The position numbers and the translations under genes are program-made. The notes below the pieces were generated by a model. It did no database searches, had not been told where the DNA came from, and saw nothing but the letters and a program-made list of their open reading frames with translations. From contig CAVTZA010000018.1 in assembly GCA_963739085.1 (NCBI GenBank), positions 124,001-188,000 on the forward strand: a stretch of 64,000 nucleotides of DNA, written 5' to 3'. Of the stretch, positions 43,082 through 53,330 are shown in pieces. The stretch's first letter is position 1. Each line of letters starts with the position of its first letter. This DNA comes from DATFQE01 sp963739085 (GTDB lineage Bacteria; Actinomycetota; Thermoleophilia; Gaiellales; Gaiellaceae).

Positions 43082-46081
43082 ATGAGCGTCACGAATTCGA
43101 TCGAGACGCCGGAAACGAGGACACAGCCCGAGCGGCCGGACGTCTTCATCTCCTATTCGCGCAGGGACGAGGACTTCGTTCGCCGGCTCGCCGCAGCCCT
43201 GGAGGCCCGCGAGAAGGACGTCTGGGTCGACTGGGAGGACATTCGCAAGACCGCGGACTGGCGCGGGCGGATCCAGGCAGGCATCGAATCCGCGAAGGCA
43301 ATCGTCGCGGTGCTCAGCCCTGACTTCGCGGCCTCGGATATCTGCGGGGAGGAGATCGAGCATGCGGTGCAGCAGAACAAGCGCCTGGTCCCGATCGTCC
43401 ACCGCGACGTCGACCGGGGCTCCTTGCGCGAGGAGCTGAATGCGCCGAACTGGATCTTCTTCCGCGAGTTGGACGACTTCGATGCGTCGTTCGACGACCT
43501 CGTCGAGGCGCTCGATACGGACCTCGAGTGGGCAGATGCTCACGCCCGCCTGCTTGTCCGCGCCCTCGAATGGGACCGGAGCGGCCGCGACCGCAGCTAC
43601 CTGTTGCGCGGCAGCGATCTCGCAAGAGCCGAACGCTGGCTGGCCGAACAGGGATCGCACCGGGAGACCGCGACTCCGGTCCAGGTGGAGTACGTCGTCG
43701 CCGGACGGCACGCGGCGACGCGCCGCCAGCGGATGACGCTGGGCGCGATCCTCCTCGCACTGGCGGTCGCAGTGACGTTGGCGATCGTCGCCTTCCTCCA
43801 GCGAAACACGGCGATCGCAAACGAGGAGACAGCGCGCTCCCGAGAGTTGGCCGCCAAGTCGAGCGCCCAGCTGGCGACCGATCCGCAGCTGAGCGTGCTT
43901 CTGGCCACCGAGGCGGCGCGCTCGCGGGAGACACCGGAGGCCGAGGACGCGCTCAGGACGGCGCTCGGCCGTGACTTCGCAGAGCAGACGCTGCGGGGCC
44001 ACGGCTTCTTCGTCGAGAACGTCCGGTTCGATCGCGCCGGCCGGCGGCTGCTGAGCGTTGGAGGCGACGCGGCGCGCCTCTGGGACGCCGCGAGCGGCCG
44101 CCCGCTCCGCGTCTTCCGCGAGCGCGACGACCTGCTCAACGACGCTGCGTTGTCCCCAGATGGGAAGCTCGTCGCGACGGTCGGCATCGGCGCCTCCTTG
44201 TGGGACGCCGCGAGCGGCAAGCGGCGGGCTCGGCTCGGCGGGGAGGACGGGCCACACGGCAATCAGGTGAACGCCGTCGAGTTCAGCCCCGACGGCTCAC
44301 TGCTCGCCACCGCGAGCGACGACGACACCACGGCGCTGTGGGACGCTCACAGCGGCCGGCGGCGGCACGTCCTCCAACGCGCGGGCGGCGACACGGTCGC
44401 GTTCAGTCCGGACGGCCGCGTGGTCGCGACCGGAGGAGACGTACCGCGTCTCTTTGCGTCGGCGACCGGACGCCTGCTCCACGCGCTACCGGCGCCTGCG
44501 AGCGTCATCGGCCGCGTCGCCTTCAGCCCGAACGGCCGTCTTGTCGCGGCTGCCCTCACGGGCTCTCGGAACGTGGGTACAGCGCGGATCTGGGATGTCC
44601 GCACCGGACGGGTGCTGCACGTCCTGACGGGGCACGCGAACGGCGTCGAGGACGTCGCGTTCGACCGGACCGGAACCCTGCTCGCAACAGGAAGCGCCGA
44701 CGATACCGCAGCGGTCTGGCGGGTCGCGGACGGCCGCCGGCTCGCCGACTTGCGCGGTCACGCCGGCTTCGTGGAGAGCGTCGAGTTCAGCCCCGACTCG
44801 CGGTTCCTGTTGACGGGCAGCGACGACGGCACGGCGCGTGTGTGGGGCGTCGCCTCCGGGCGTTTGGTGGCGGAGCTGCTCGGCCATACGGACGCCGTCA
44901 CGAGGGCGCGCTTCAGCCCCGACGGAACGAGGATCGCGACGGCCAGCCAGGACGAGTCCGCGCGCACCTGGCACTCCCCGGCCGTTCGCGCGCGGGAGTC
45001 CTTCGCCGGCGGGGACGCCCGCTTCGGCGGGGACGGCGACGTCGTGGTGACGGCCGCCGGCCTGGATGCCCTCTTCGTCTACGACCGCGCGAAGGGGACT
45101 CGGCAACGACTTCGCGGGGACTCCTTCGTCGACTTCGTCGTGTCGCCGGACGGAGGCTCCGTCCTGACCGCCGACGATTTCGGAGAGGCCGTTCTCTGGG
45201 ACGCGCGGAGCGGCCGCCGGCGCGTCACGATGAGCCCTCCCGGCGGGGCCTCGGCCGTGGCCTTCTCTCCCGACGGAGGAACCCTCGCGGTCGGAGACTC
45301 CGACGGCAAGGCGTGGCTGTACCGGACGGGCGAGAAGCGCAGCTTCCGCTCGGTTCGCCATCCACCCCCGCCGAAGCCGAAGGACGAGTTCGACGTCGAT
45401 GCGCCCGAGGCGGGCCTGCAGGACGTCGGCTTCAGCGCGGACGGCAAGCTCCTGGTGACGACGGGTAGCGACTGGACCGCCCGGGTCTGGGACGTGAGCA
45501 CCGCCGCGCAGCGCTCTGTCTTTCGCCATGACGACATCGTCTGGAGCGCGGCTTTCAGCCCCGACGGAGCACTCGTAGCGTCCGTGTCCGCGACCGCTCG
45601 GCTCTGGGACGCACGAACTGGACGAATCCATGCGCGCCTCGGGGGGCGTCAGACGACCGAGGCGGCGCCGTCCTTCAGTCCCGACGGGCGGGGGCTGCTC
45701 CTCGTGGAGGACAAGGCGGTCCGGATCCGCGACGTCGATACCGGCAGGATCACGGTCGAGCTCCGCTCGCCGGCCTTCTCGACGCTCGACACGAAGGCCG
45801 CCTTCAGCAGTGACGGCCGGCTCGTGGTGACGGGCGACCGCGACGCCGTTCGTGTGTGGGATGCGACCCGTGGGAGCCAGATCGAGGCCTTCTTGAGCGG
45901 CGGCGACGGCGGCGTCCAGTTCAGTCCCGACGGCCGCCTGATCCTGTCCTCCAGCGGCAAGACGAGCGCCATCCACGCCTGCGAGCTGTGCGGGTCGCTC
46001 GACACGCTGCTGGCGACGGCGAAGCGGCGGGTCCACCGGCGCCTGACTGCCGACGAGCGCCGCTTCTTCCTGCACGAATAG
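43082..46081 (+). CDS. TIR-transmembrane-WD40 repeat protein
   Basis: The 999-residue protein has three parts. Residues 19-150 are a TIR domain: DVFISYSRRDEDFVRRLA, VWVDWEDIRKTADW, IVAVLSPDFAASDICGEEIE and RLVPIVHRDV. The acidic pair after the cysteine (about 89-92) matches the catalytic glutamate of NAD-cleaving TIR domains. About residues 218-240 are a membrane helix (LGAILLALAVAVTLAIVAFL), followed by a short helical linker ending near ATEAARSRETPEAEDALR. From about 300 to the end there are roughly 15 WD40-type repeats with FSPDG turns, enough for two propellers. No NACHT or other NTPase domain is present. It stands alone, with no obvious effector neighbour. Confidence 0.88.
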   Translation: MSVTNSIETPETRTQPERPDVFISYSRRDEDFVRRLAAALEAREKDVWVDWEDIRKTADWRGRIQAGIESAKAIVAVLSPDFAASDICGEEIEHAVQQNKRLVPIVHRDVDRGSLREELNAPNWIFFRELDDFDASFDDLVEALDTDLEWADAHARLLVRALEWDRSGRDRSYLLRGSDLARAERWLAEQGSHRETATPVQVEYVVAGRHAATRRQRMTLGAILLALAVAVTLAIVAFLQRNTAIANEETARSRELAAKSSAQLATDPQLSVLLATEAARSRETPEAEDALRTALGRDFAEQTLRGHGFFVENVRFDRAGRRLLSVGGDAARLWDAASGRPLRVFRERDDLLNDAALSPDGKLVATVGIGASLWDAASGKRRARLGGEDGPHGNQVNAVEFSPDGSLLATASDDDTTALWDAHSGRRRHVLQRAGGDTVAFSPDGRVVATGGDVPRLFASATGRLLHALPAPASVIGRVAFSPNGRLVAAALTGSRNVGTARIWDVRTGRVLHVLTGHANGVEDVAFDRTGTLLATGSADDTAAVWRVADGRRLADLRGHAGFVESVEFSPDSRFLLTGSDDGTARVWGVASGRLVAELLGHTDAVTRARFSPDGTRIATASQDESARTWHSPAVRARESFAGGDARFGGDGDVVVTAAGLDALFVYDRAKGTRQRLRGDSFVDFVVSPDGGSVLTADDFGEAVLWDARSGRRRVTMSPPGGASAVAFSPDGGTLAVGDSDGKAWLYRTGEKRSFRSVRHPPPPKPKDEFDVDAPEAGLQDVGFSADGKLLVTTGSDWTARVWDVSTAAQRSVFRHDDIVWSAAFSPDGALVASVSATARLWDARTGRIHARLGGRQTTEAAPSFSPDGRGLLLVEDKAVRIRDVDTGRITVELRSPAFSTLDTKAAFSSDGRLVVTGDRDAVRVWDATRGSQIEAFLSGGDGGVQFSPDGRLILSSSGKTSAIHACELCGSLDTLLATAKRRVHRRLTADERRFFLHE

Positions 46082-46112
46082 GAGCCGCGGCCGGGTCGTC
46101 ACCGCCACCCGG

Positions 46113-46125
46113 GCCCGCTTCGGGC
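46113..46125. terminator. Short hairpin right of the TIR gene
   Basis: GCCCG-CTT-CGGGC lies 32 bp past the TIR-WD40 stop in GGGCCCGCTTCGGGCG, nearly identical to the hairpin before the gene. It lies between converging genes and may terminate both. Confidence 0.45.
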
Positions 46126-46188
46126 GGTCCGACAACGTGGCGCTTCGGCTTCCGCCAAGACCTGCTCTGGGTCCGCGCTAGGTGTCGT

Positions 46189-46755
46189 CTAGCCAGCTGT
46201 GCGCCCGCGACGGCGGGCCATGACTGCAATTGCCAGCAGTGAGAGTGCAACGAGACTGGCAACGACGAGCACGACGGGCATCAGTCGTCGCTCTGACGTG
46301 GACGGAGCCGCGACTTGCCCGCTCGGGGTCACGTGCAATGGGAACAAGCCGCTAGGCCCATAGCCTCGATAGATCTCCTCCGCCTGGAAGGTGATGGTCT
46401 GTGCCTCCGCCGGCAGTCGGGCGCGAAAGGCGAACCGACCCTCTCGACCGACGTCGACGGTCGCCCCGGCCCACACGAGCGTCCGGCCCTCGAATGTTGT
46501 CGCCCAACCGTCGTCGCTTTGGACAGGCTCGACGCTCACGTCGTCTGGAGGCGTCAAGCGCAAGCCGGTTATCGGCACGTTCGACGGCCAGTTCGGGATG
46601 ACGATCTCGAACTGTTGGGTAGCACCCGGCTGCGCGGTCTGTGGCGAGATGTTGCCGTGAGCGCGGGCAGCGGGCGCCAAGAAGCCGGCGAGAATTCCAA
46701 GGGCCAAGGCGCACCCTGCGCCTGTGAGTCCCCGGTGCAGCATTACCAGCGTCAT
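46189..46755 (-). CDS. YcnI-like (DUF1775) copper-binding envelope protein
   Basis: The 188-residue protein has a signal peptide ending APAARA, after which the mature chain starts HGN; the exposed N-terminal histidine is the copper ligand of the YcnI family. The beta-sandwich includes ISPQTAQPGATQQFEIVIPN, the tryptophan in NWPSN and the FAFRARLPAEAQTITF region. A C-terminal membrane helix (LMPVVLVVASLVALSLLAIAV) and arginines anchor it. The usual partners (CopC/CopD) are not beside it. ATG 46743 is an alternative start. Confidence 0.8.
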   Translation of the reverse strand: MTLVMLHRGLTGAGCALALGILAGFLAPAARAHGNISPQTAQPGATQQFEIVIPNWPSNVPITGLRLTPPDDVSVEPVQSDDGWATTFEGRTLVWAGATVDVGREGRFAFRARLPAEAQTITFQAEEIYRGYGPSGLFPLHVTPSGQVAAPSTSERRLMPVVLVVASLVALSLLAIAVMARRRGRTAG

Positions 46756-46962
46756 CGTGCTTCGAGGCGAGGCGCAGGTCCGCTCGATCCTGCGCAAGCT
46801 CGGCCTCCCGTGCGAAGAGACGAAGAACCGGCGCGTCCACGCGGTGCTGCCGTCGAGTGTGATGGTCTCACAGTTGGCGGCTGCGCTGGAAGGCACCTCC
46901 GCCCCGGCTGAGGGTGCCGGCATTCGCCCTAGACTCGCGCGACCCGACTCCAGGAGGCTGAG

Positions 46963-47184
46963 ATGGCAATTGAGCCCGCACCAGCGCCAGAGCTAGGTAC
47001 GCGGATCGTGTTCGTGGGGAGCACCAAGGGAGAGCACCTGACGCTGGACGTCGATCAAAACCCACCCGTCGTGGGCCAGCTCGTCTCGTCAGGCGGGTTC
47101 TCACGGCTCACAACAGAGGACATACCGATCTGGGTGAATGTCGCAAATGTCCTCTACGTTCATGGCGTCAAGCTGGTGGACTGA
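46963..47184 (+). CDS. Small protein of unknown function
   Basis: The 73-residue protein has a strong AGGAGG site six bases before its ATG. It is rich in beta-type sequence: GTRIVFVGSTKGEHLTLDVD, then VVGQLVSSGGFSRL and PIWVNVANVLYVHGVKLVD. No cysteines or membrane segment. I do not recognise it. The alternating hydrophobic pattern suggests a small barrel such as an SH3-like fold. Confidence 0.6.
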   Translation: MAIEPAPAPELGTRIVFVGSTKGEHLTLDVDQNPPVVGQLVSSGGFSRLTTEDIPIWVNVANVLYVHGVKLVD

Positions 47185-47360
47185 TGAATCCCGGCACGCC
47201 GGCCTCCCGCCCTAGGGGCCAGGTGTGTCGAAAAGGCTGCGCGGCTCCTTCGGCTTCCGTGCCCGGATGCCGGGCTGGCCGTCCCGGCAGCCGGTTAGAG
47301 ATCAGTCGCGGCACTGTCATATAGTCGCCGGGTCATTCGAACGAGCCACAGGAGATGCAG
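47185..47360. promoter_or_regulatory. Spacer with hairpin and possible promoter of the BMP operon
   Basis: A 6-bp hairpin GCCCGG-ATG-CCGGGC (47261-47275) may end the preceding transcript. TATAGT at 47320-47325 is a plausible -10 hexamer 36 bp before the substrate-binding protein start; no clear -35 accompanies it. AGGAG lies six bases before ATG 47361. Confidence 0.35.
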
Positions 47361-48455
47361 ATGACACGGAAGTACACGTTGGGTGGGCTCGTCCTGGCAC
47401 TTGCGGCGATCGGGCTCGTGCTCGTGGCGACGGGCTCCGCGACGCCGAAGCAGGAGGGGTTCAAGGCGGCCTGGATCTACGTCGGGCCACACACCGACGG
47501 CGGCTGGTCGCAGGCGCACGACGCCGGCCGGCTGAAGGTGCAGAAGGCGCTCGGGTCCAAGGTGACGACGACCTACAAGGAGAGCGTGCCCGAAGGCCCA
47601 CAGGTCGCGCAGGTGATCGAGAGCCTGATTCGCGACGGCAACAAGATGATCTTCGCGACGTCGTTCGGGTTCCAGACGGCGATGGTCGCGGCCGCCAAGA
47701 AACACCCCGACGTGTACTTCGAGATGGCGACGGGGACGGCGCAGTCCAAGAACATGGCGGAGTACTTCGGCGCCAGCGAGGACGCGATCTACCTGTCCGG
47801 GATGGCGGCCGGAGCGGCCACGAAGAAGGGCACGATCGGCTACATCGTCCCCTTCCCGATCCCGGAGGTGATCCGCCACGCGAACGCCTTCACGCTGGGC
47901 GCGCAGGCGGTGCGGAAGAACGCGAAGGTGCGCCTCGTCTGGACGCACTCCTGGTTCGACCCGAAGAAGGAGCGGCAAGCGGCGGAGAGCCTCGTCGGGG
48001 CGGGCGCTGACGTGCTCGGCCAGAACGTGGACAGCCCGTCGGCGGGCCAGTACGCGCAGTCGAAGAAGGTCCCGTGGGTCGGCTACAACTCCAACGCGAA
48101 GAAGTTCGCGCCGACCTCGTGGCTCACCGCCGCGGTCTACGACTGGGGTGTCTACTACGTGCCCCGCGTGAAGGCCGCGATGAACGGCACGTGGAAGACC
48201 GGCTTCTACTACGGGAGCCTGAAGGACAAGTTCGTCGGCATCGCGCCGTACGGCCCGAAGGTCTCGGCGAAGACGAAGGCGGCGATCGCGGCCAAGAAGA
48301 AGGCGCTCATCAACGGCTCGTTCTACGAGTTCGCGGGGCCGCTCTACGACCAGTCCGGGAAGCTGCGGGTGAAGAAGGGCCAGAAGCTCACGGTCAAGCA
48401 GCTGTATGCGATGAACTGGCTCGTGAAGGGCACGATCGGCAGCGCGAAGGGCTAG
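47361..48455 (+). CDS. BMP-family ABC transporter substrate-binding protein
   Basis: The 364-residue protein has an N-terminal signal (GGLVLALAAIGLVLVATGSAT) without a lipobox cysteine. The mature domain starts FKAAWIYVGPHTDGGWSQAHDAG, with DGGW and the FATSFGFQTAMVAAAKKHPD segment of PnrA/BmpA-type nucleoside-binding proteins. GTIGYIVPFPIPEVIRHANA and WTHSWFDPKKERQAAESLV support this. The likely cargo is a purine nucleoside or related small molecule. ATG 47355 is also possible. A stable hairpin follows the gene. Confidence 0.9.
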   Translation: MTRKYTLGGLVLALAAIGLVLVATGSATPKQEGFKAAWIYVGPHTDGGWSQAHDAGRLKVQKALGSKVTTTYKESVPEGPQVAQVIESLIRDGNKMIFATSFGFQTAMVAAAKKHPDVYFEMATGTAQSKNMAEYFGASEDAIYLSGMAAGAATKKGTIGYIVPFPIPEVIRHANAFTLGAQAVRKNAKVRLVWTHSWFDPKKERQAAESLVGAGADVLGQNVDSPSAGQYAQSKKVPWVGYNSNAKKFAPTSWLTAAVYDWGVYYVPRVKAAMNGTWKTGFYYGSLKDKFVGIAPYGPKVSAKTKAAIAAKKKALINGSFYEFAGPLYDQSGKLRVKKGQKLTVKQLYAMNWLVKGTIGSAKG

Positions 48456-48487
48456 CAAGGCGAGCTCGCCCAACGACGACAAGGCAC

Positions 48488-48512
48488 GAGGCGCCGGCAC
48501 CGCCGGCGCCTC
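48488..48512 (+). promoter_or_regulatory. Intercistronic hairpin after the substrate-binding protein gene
   Basis: GAGGCGCCGGC and GCCGGCGCCTC form a perfect 11-bp stem with a 3-nt loop, 33 bp after the binding-protein stop and 20 bp before the ATPase start. Such structures raise binding-protein mRNA over that of the membrane parts. A similar one lies in the sugar operon at 55135-55166. Confidence 0.65.
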
Positions 48513-48531
48513 GCCCGTCCCCGCGGTCTCC

Positions 48532-50021
<1,490 letters not shown>

Positions 50022-50025
<4 letters not shown>

Positions 50026-51158
50026 GGTTCGAGCGCAGGCTCGACCAGCCGCGCTGGCTCGTGGTCGTCGTGCCGCTCTGCTCGATCGGCGTCGCCTTCG
50101 TCCTGATGGCGTTCGTGCTCGTGCTGACCGGGCACGCGCCCGGCGCGACGTACCGCAGGCTGTTCGACGCCGCCTTTTTCGGCAACGGCGCGCTCACGGC
50201 GACGCTCGTGTCGTGCACGCCGATCCTCTTCACGGGTCTCGCGGCCGCCGCCGCCTTCCGCATGCAGCTCTACAACATCGGCGGCGAGGGGCAGTTCTAC
50301 TGGGGCGCGATCGCCGCGGTCGGGCTCGCCCTCTACATGGGCGACCACGGCATCCACTCGACGCCGCTCTACATCCTCGCGATGGGCGCCGTCGGCGCGC
50401 TCGCGGGTGCCCTCTGGGCCGCGATCCCCGCGGTGCTCAGGGCGTTCGCCCACACCAACGAGATCATCACGTCGCTGATGCTCAACTACGTGGCCGGGTT
50501 GGTCCTGACCTACCTGATCATCGACAGCCACTCGTACTGGCGCGACGTGGAGTCGTTCGAGGGGCAGACCTTCCCGCTCGGCAAGACGATCCCGGAGCAG
50601 GCCCACTGGCCGAGCCGGTCGCTCGACGCCCTCGGCGGCGTGGTGCTCCCGCTCGGCTTCGGCCTCGGCATCGCGCTCGCGGTCGTGATGTGGGTTCTGT
50701 ACTGGCGGACGCGCTTCGGCTTCGAGATCCAGGTGATCGGCGACTCCCCGCGGAGTGCCCGGTTCGCCGGCATGCGCCTGCGCCGCAAGATCCTCGCGGT
50801 CATGTGCATCTCGGGCGCGATCGCCGGGCTCGGCGGGGCGAGCTACGAGGGCGACTTCGCGTACCAGATCGACCCGACCGGTCTCCAGGCCTCGTTCTTC
50901 GGCTACACGGGCATCGTCGTCGCGGCGCTCGCGCGCTACAACCCGCTCGCCGTCGTCCCGGTCGCCTTCCTGCTCGGCGGCCTGCTGAGCGCGGGCTTCA
51001 CGCTGCAGGGAGCAGACTTCCCGTCCGGCCTCGTCGGGGTGATGCAGGGGCTGATCCTCTTCTGCGCGCTCGCCGGCGAGGTTTTGGTCCGCTATCGGCT
51101 CCGCATCGGCCGGAGCGCGCCGCGGGCCGCCGAGGCTCGACCGGAGGCGGCGTCGTGA
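50022..51158 (+). CDS. ABC transporter permease, first subunit
   Basis: The 378-residue integral membrane protein has about nine helices, and matches BPD_transp_2 permeases: LFTGLAAAAAFRMQLYNIGGEGQFYWGA near residues 65-95 and GDSPRSARFAGMRLRRKILAVMCISGAIAGLGG, quoted as two segments of the cytoplasmic coupling loop. YEGDFAYQIDPTGLQASFFG is conserved in nucleoside importers. It forms a pair with the next gene. Confidence 0.9.
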
Positions 51159-52147
51159 CCGGCCAGGTGCTCGCCGCCGGGATCAACGACAGCTTCGCGG
51201 TGATCATCGTCGCGTCGGCCGTCCTCTACGGCACGCCGCTCCTCTTCGCCGCGCTGGGCGAGCTGCTCGCCGAGCGGTCCGGCGTCATCAACCTCGGCGT
51301 CGAGGGGATGATGCTCGTCGGGGCGGTCATGGGTTTCTGGGCGGTGCAGCGCCTCGACGCGGCCGGCGGCGTCTCGCTCGCAGGAGCGCTCGCCGTGGCG
51401 GCGGTCGCGGGCGGCGCGATGGCCCTGATCCACGCCTTCCTCGTGATCACGCTCCGCGCGAACCAGATCGTCTCGGGCCTCGCGCTCACGATCTTCGCGG
51501 GCGCCGCCGGGCTGTCGTCGTACCTCGGCAACGACCTGAACCTGAGCGGCTCGCCGGCCGACCACGCGTTCTCCGGGCTCGACGTCCTCGGTCTCGGCGA
51601 CGTGCCCGTGCTCGGGCCGATCGTGTTCGACCAGTCGGCGCTCGTCTACCTCTCGTGGGCGCTCGTCGTCGCGATCGGCATCTACCTCGCCCGGACCCGG
51701 CCGGGCCTGAACCTGCGGGCGGTCGGCGAGTCGCCCGCCTCCGCCGACGCGATGGGGATCGACGTCACCGCGTACCGCTACATGCACACGCTCGCCGGCG
51801 GCGCGCTCGCCGGCATCGGCGGGGCCTGCTTCAGCCTGCAGATCACGCCGCAGTGGGTCGGCGGGCTCACGGGCGGTGCCGGCTGGATCGCGGTCGCGCT
51901 CGTGATCTTCGCGTTCTGGCGGCCGGACCTCTGTCTCGTCGGCGCCTACCTCTTCGGCGCGTTCTCCGCGCTGCCCTCGACGCTGCAGGCGCGAGGCTGG
52001 CTCACGAGCATCCCGTCCGAGGTCTTCTCGTCGCTGCCGTACGTGATGACGATCGTCGTGCTCGTCGCGGTCGCCTCAGGCGCCGCGAAGCGGCGGCTGG
52101 GCGCGCCCGCCGCGCTCGGCGTTCCGTACGTGCGCGAAGAGCGATAG
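51155..52147 (+). CDS. ABC transporter permease, second subunit
   Basis: The 330-residue permease starts at GTG overlapping its partner's stop. LLAERSGVINLGVEGMMLVGA, GLNLRAVGESPASADAMGID and YMHTLAGGALAGIGGACFSL are typical of the YufQ/NupC-like second subunit. Eight or nine helices are expected. Its TAG stop lies at the edge of repeat copy C. Confidence 0.91.
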   Translation: MTGQVLAAGINDSFAVIIVASAVLYGTPLLFAALGELLAERSGVINLGVEGMMLVGAVMGFWAVQRLDAAGGVSLAGALAVAAVAGGAMALIHAFLVITLRANQIVSGLALTIFAGAAGLSSYLGNDLNLSGSPADHAFSGLDVLGLGDVPVLGPIVFDQSALVYLSWALVVAIGIYLARTRPGLNLRAVGESPASADAMGIDVTAYRYMHTLAGGALAGIGGACFSLQITPQWVGGLTGGAGWIAVALVIFAFWRPDLCLVGAYLFGAFSALPSTLQARGWLTSIPSEVFSSLPYVMTIVVLVAVASGAAKRRLGAPAALGVPYVREER

Positions 52148-52305
52148 GAGGGTTTGACGAAATAACGGCTGTGCCGCCGGGCCGCGCTGCTCGCCCCGAG
52201 GCCGCGTCCTCGTCGCGCCCATAGCTCCGATACGACACTCCCTGCGTCCTTGCCTCGGAACGACCATCGCACCCCGGCAACGAGCGATATCCCGCCAAAC
52301 CCTCC
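52147..52305 (-). repeat. MITE-like inverted-repeat element, copy C
   Basis: A 159-bp copy in the opposite orientation to A and B, with ends GGAGGGTTTGACGAAATA and, for the reverse complement of the far end, GGAGGGTTTGGCGGGATA. Where copy A has C/G at position 7 of the ends, this copy has T/A on both arms. TA flanks it directly on both sides. The stop codons of the converging permease and aldo/keto reductase genes overlap its two ends. Confidence 0.85.
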
Positions 52306-53330
52306 TAAACGGCGCTCGACTCCGCCCAGAGGTTGATGCCGCTGTCCGTCGCGAGGCGATCGATCTCGGCGAGCTCCTCTTCGTCGAAGTCGAGCCGCTC
52401 GAGAGTGCCCACGTTCGCCTCCAGCTGCTCGACCCTGCTGACGCCGATCAGCGCCGACGTCACGCGCGGGTCGCGGAGCGTCCACGCGAGCGCCAGCTGG
52501 GCGAGTGACTGTCCGCGCGCGGCGGCGAGCTCGTTCAACGCGCGGATCCGGGCCAGCGCCTCGTCGGTCAGCAGGTCCGGCGACAACGAGGTCGGGCGGC
52601 TGGCCCGCGACCCCTCGGGGACGCCGTCGAGGTACTTGTCGGTCAGCATCCCCTGCGCGAGCGGCGAGAAGGCGATCGCCCCCACGCCGAGCTCCTCGAG
52701 CGTGTCGAGCAGGCCGTCCTCGATCCAGCGGTTCAGCATCGAGTACGACGGCTGGTGGATGAGCAGCGGCGTCCCGAGCTCGCGCAGGATCCGAGCAGCG
52801 TCGCGCGTCCGCTCGGGCGAGTAGGACGAGATGCCGACGTACAGCGCCTTGCCCTGGCGAACGGCGCTGTCGAGCGCGCCCATCGTCTCTTCGAGCGGCG
52901 TGTCTGGGTCGGCGCGGTGCGAGTAGAAGATGTCGACGTAGTCGAGCCCCATGCGGCCCAGCGACTGATCGAGCGAGGCGAGCAGGTACTTCCGCGAGCC
53001 TCGGTCCCCGTAGGGCCCCGGCCACATGTCCCAGCCGGCCTTGGTCGAGATGACGAGCTCGTCGCGGTACGGGCGGAGGTCGTCGCGGAGCAGCTTGCCG
53101 AACGTCTCCTCCGCCGAGCCGTACGGCGGCCCGTAGTTGTTGGCGAGGTCGAAGTGCGTGATCCCGAGGTCGAATGCCCGGCGGACGATCGCGCGGCTGC
53201 GTTCGAGCGGGACGTCGCCGCCGAAGTTCCACCACAGGCCGAGCGAGAACAGCGGCAGCTCCAGGCCGCTCCGGCCGGAGCGGCGGTACTGCATGCGGTC
53301 GTAGCGATCATCCGCGGGCATGTAGGTCAT
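52305..53330 (-). CDS. Aldo/keto reductase, YghZ type
   Basis: The 341-residue TIM-barrel oxidoreductase has the catalytic Asp and Tyr in HFDLANNYGPPYG, Lys in VISTKAGW and His in IFYSHRAD. SYSMLNRWIEDGLLDTLEELGVG and AFSPLAQGMLTDKYLDG resemble the L-glyceraldehyde-3-phosphate reductase (YghZ) group. It is the last gene of the sugar-ABC operon, its ATG overlapping the ATPase stop, and probably reduces or oxidises an intermediate of the imported sugar. Confidence 0.9.
   Translation of the reverse strand: MTYMPADDRYDRMQYRRSGRSGLELPLFSLGLWWNFGGDVPLERSRAIVRRAFDLGITHFDLANNYGPPYGSAEETFGKLLRDDLRPYRDELVISTKAGWDMWPGPYGDRGSRKYLLASLDQSLGRMGLDYVDIFYSHRADPDTPLEETMGALDSAVRQGKALYVGISSYSPERTRDAARILRELGTPLLIHQPSYSMLNRWIEDGLLDTLEELGVGAIAFSPLAQGMLTDKYLDGVPEGSRASRPTSLSPDLLTDEALARIRALNELAAARGQSLAQLALAWTLRDPRVTSALIGVSRVEQLEANVGTLERLDFDEEELAEIDRLATDSGINLWAESSAV

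Noticed and set aside
46757..46996. Plus-strand frame starting GTG 46757 (MLRGEAQVRSILRKLGLPCE)
   Set aside because: Codon use is plausible, but there is no ribosome site or recognised family, and it overlaps the well-started 73-residue gene. It may be a gene remnant.
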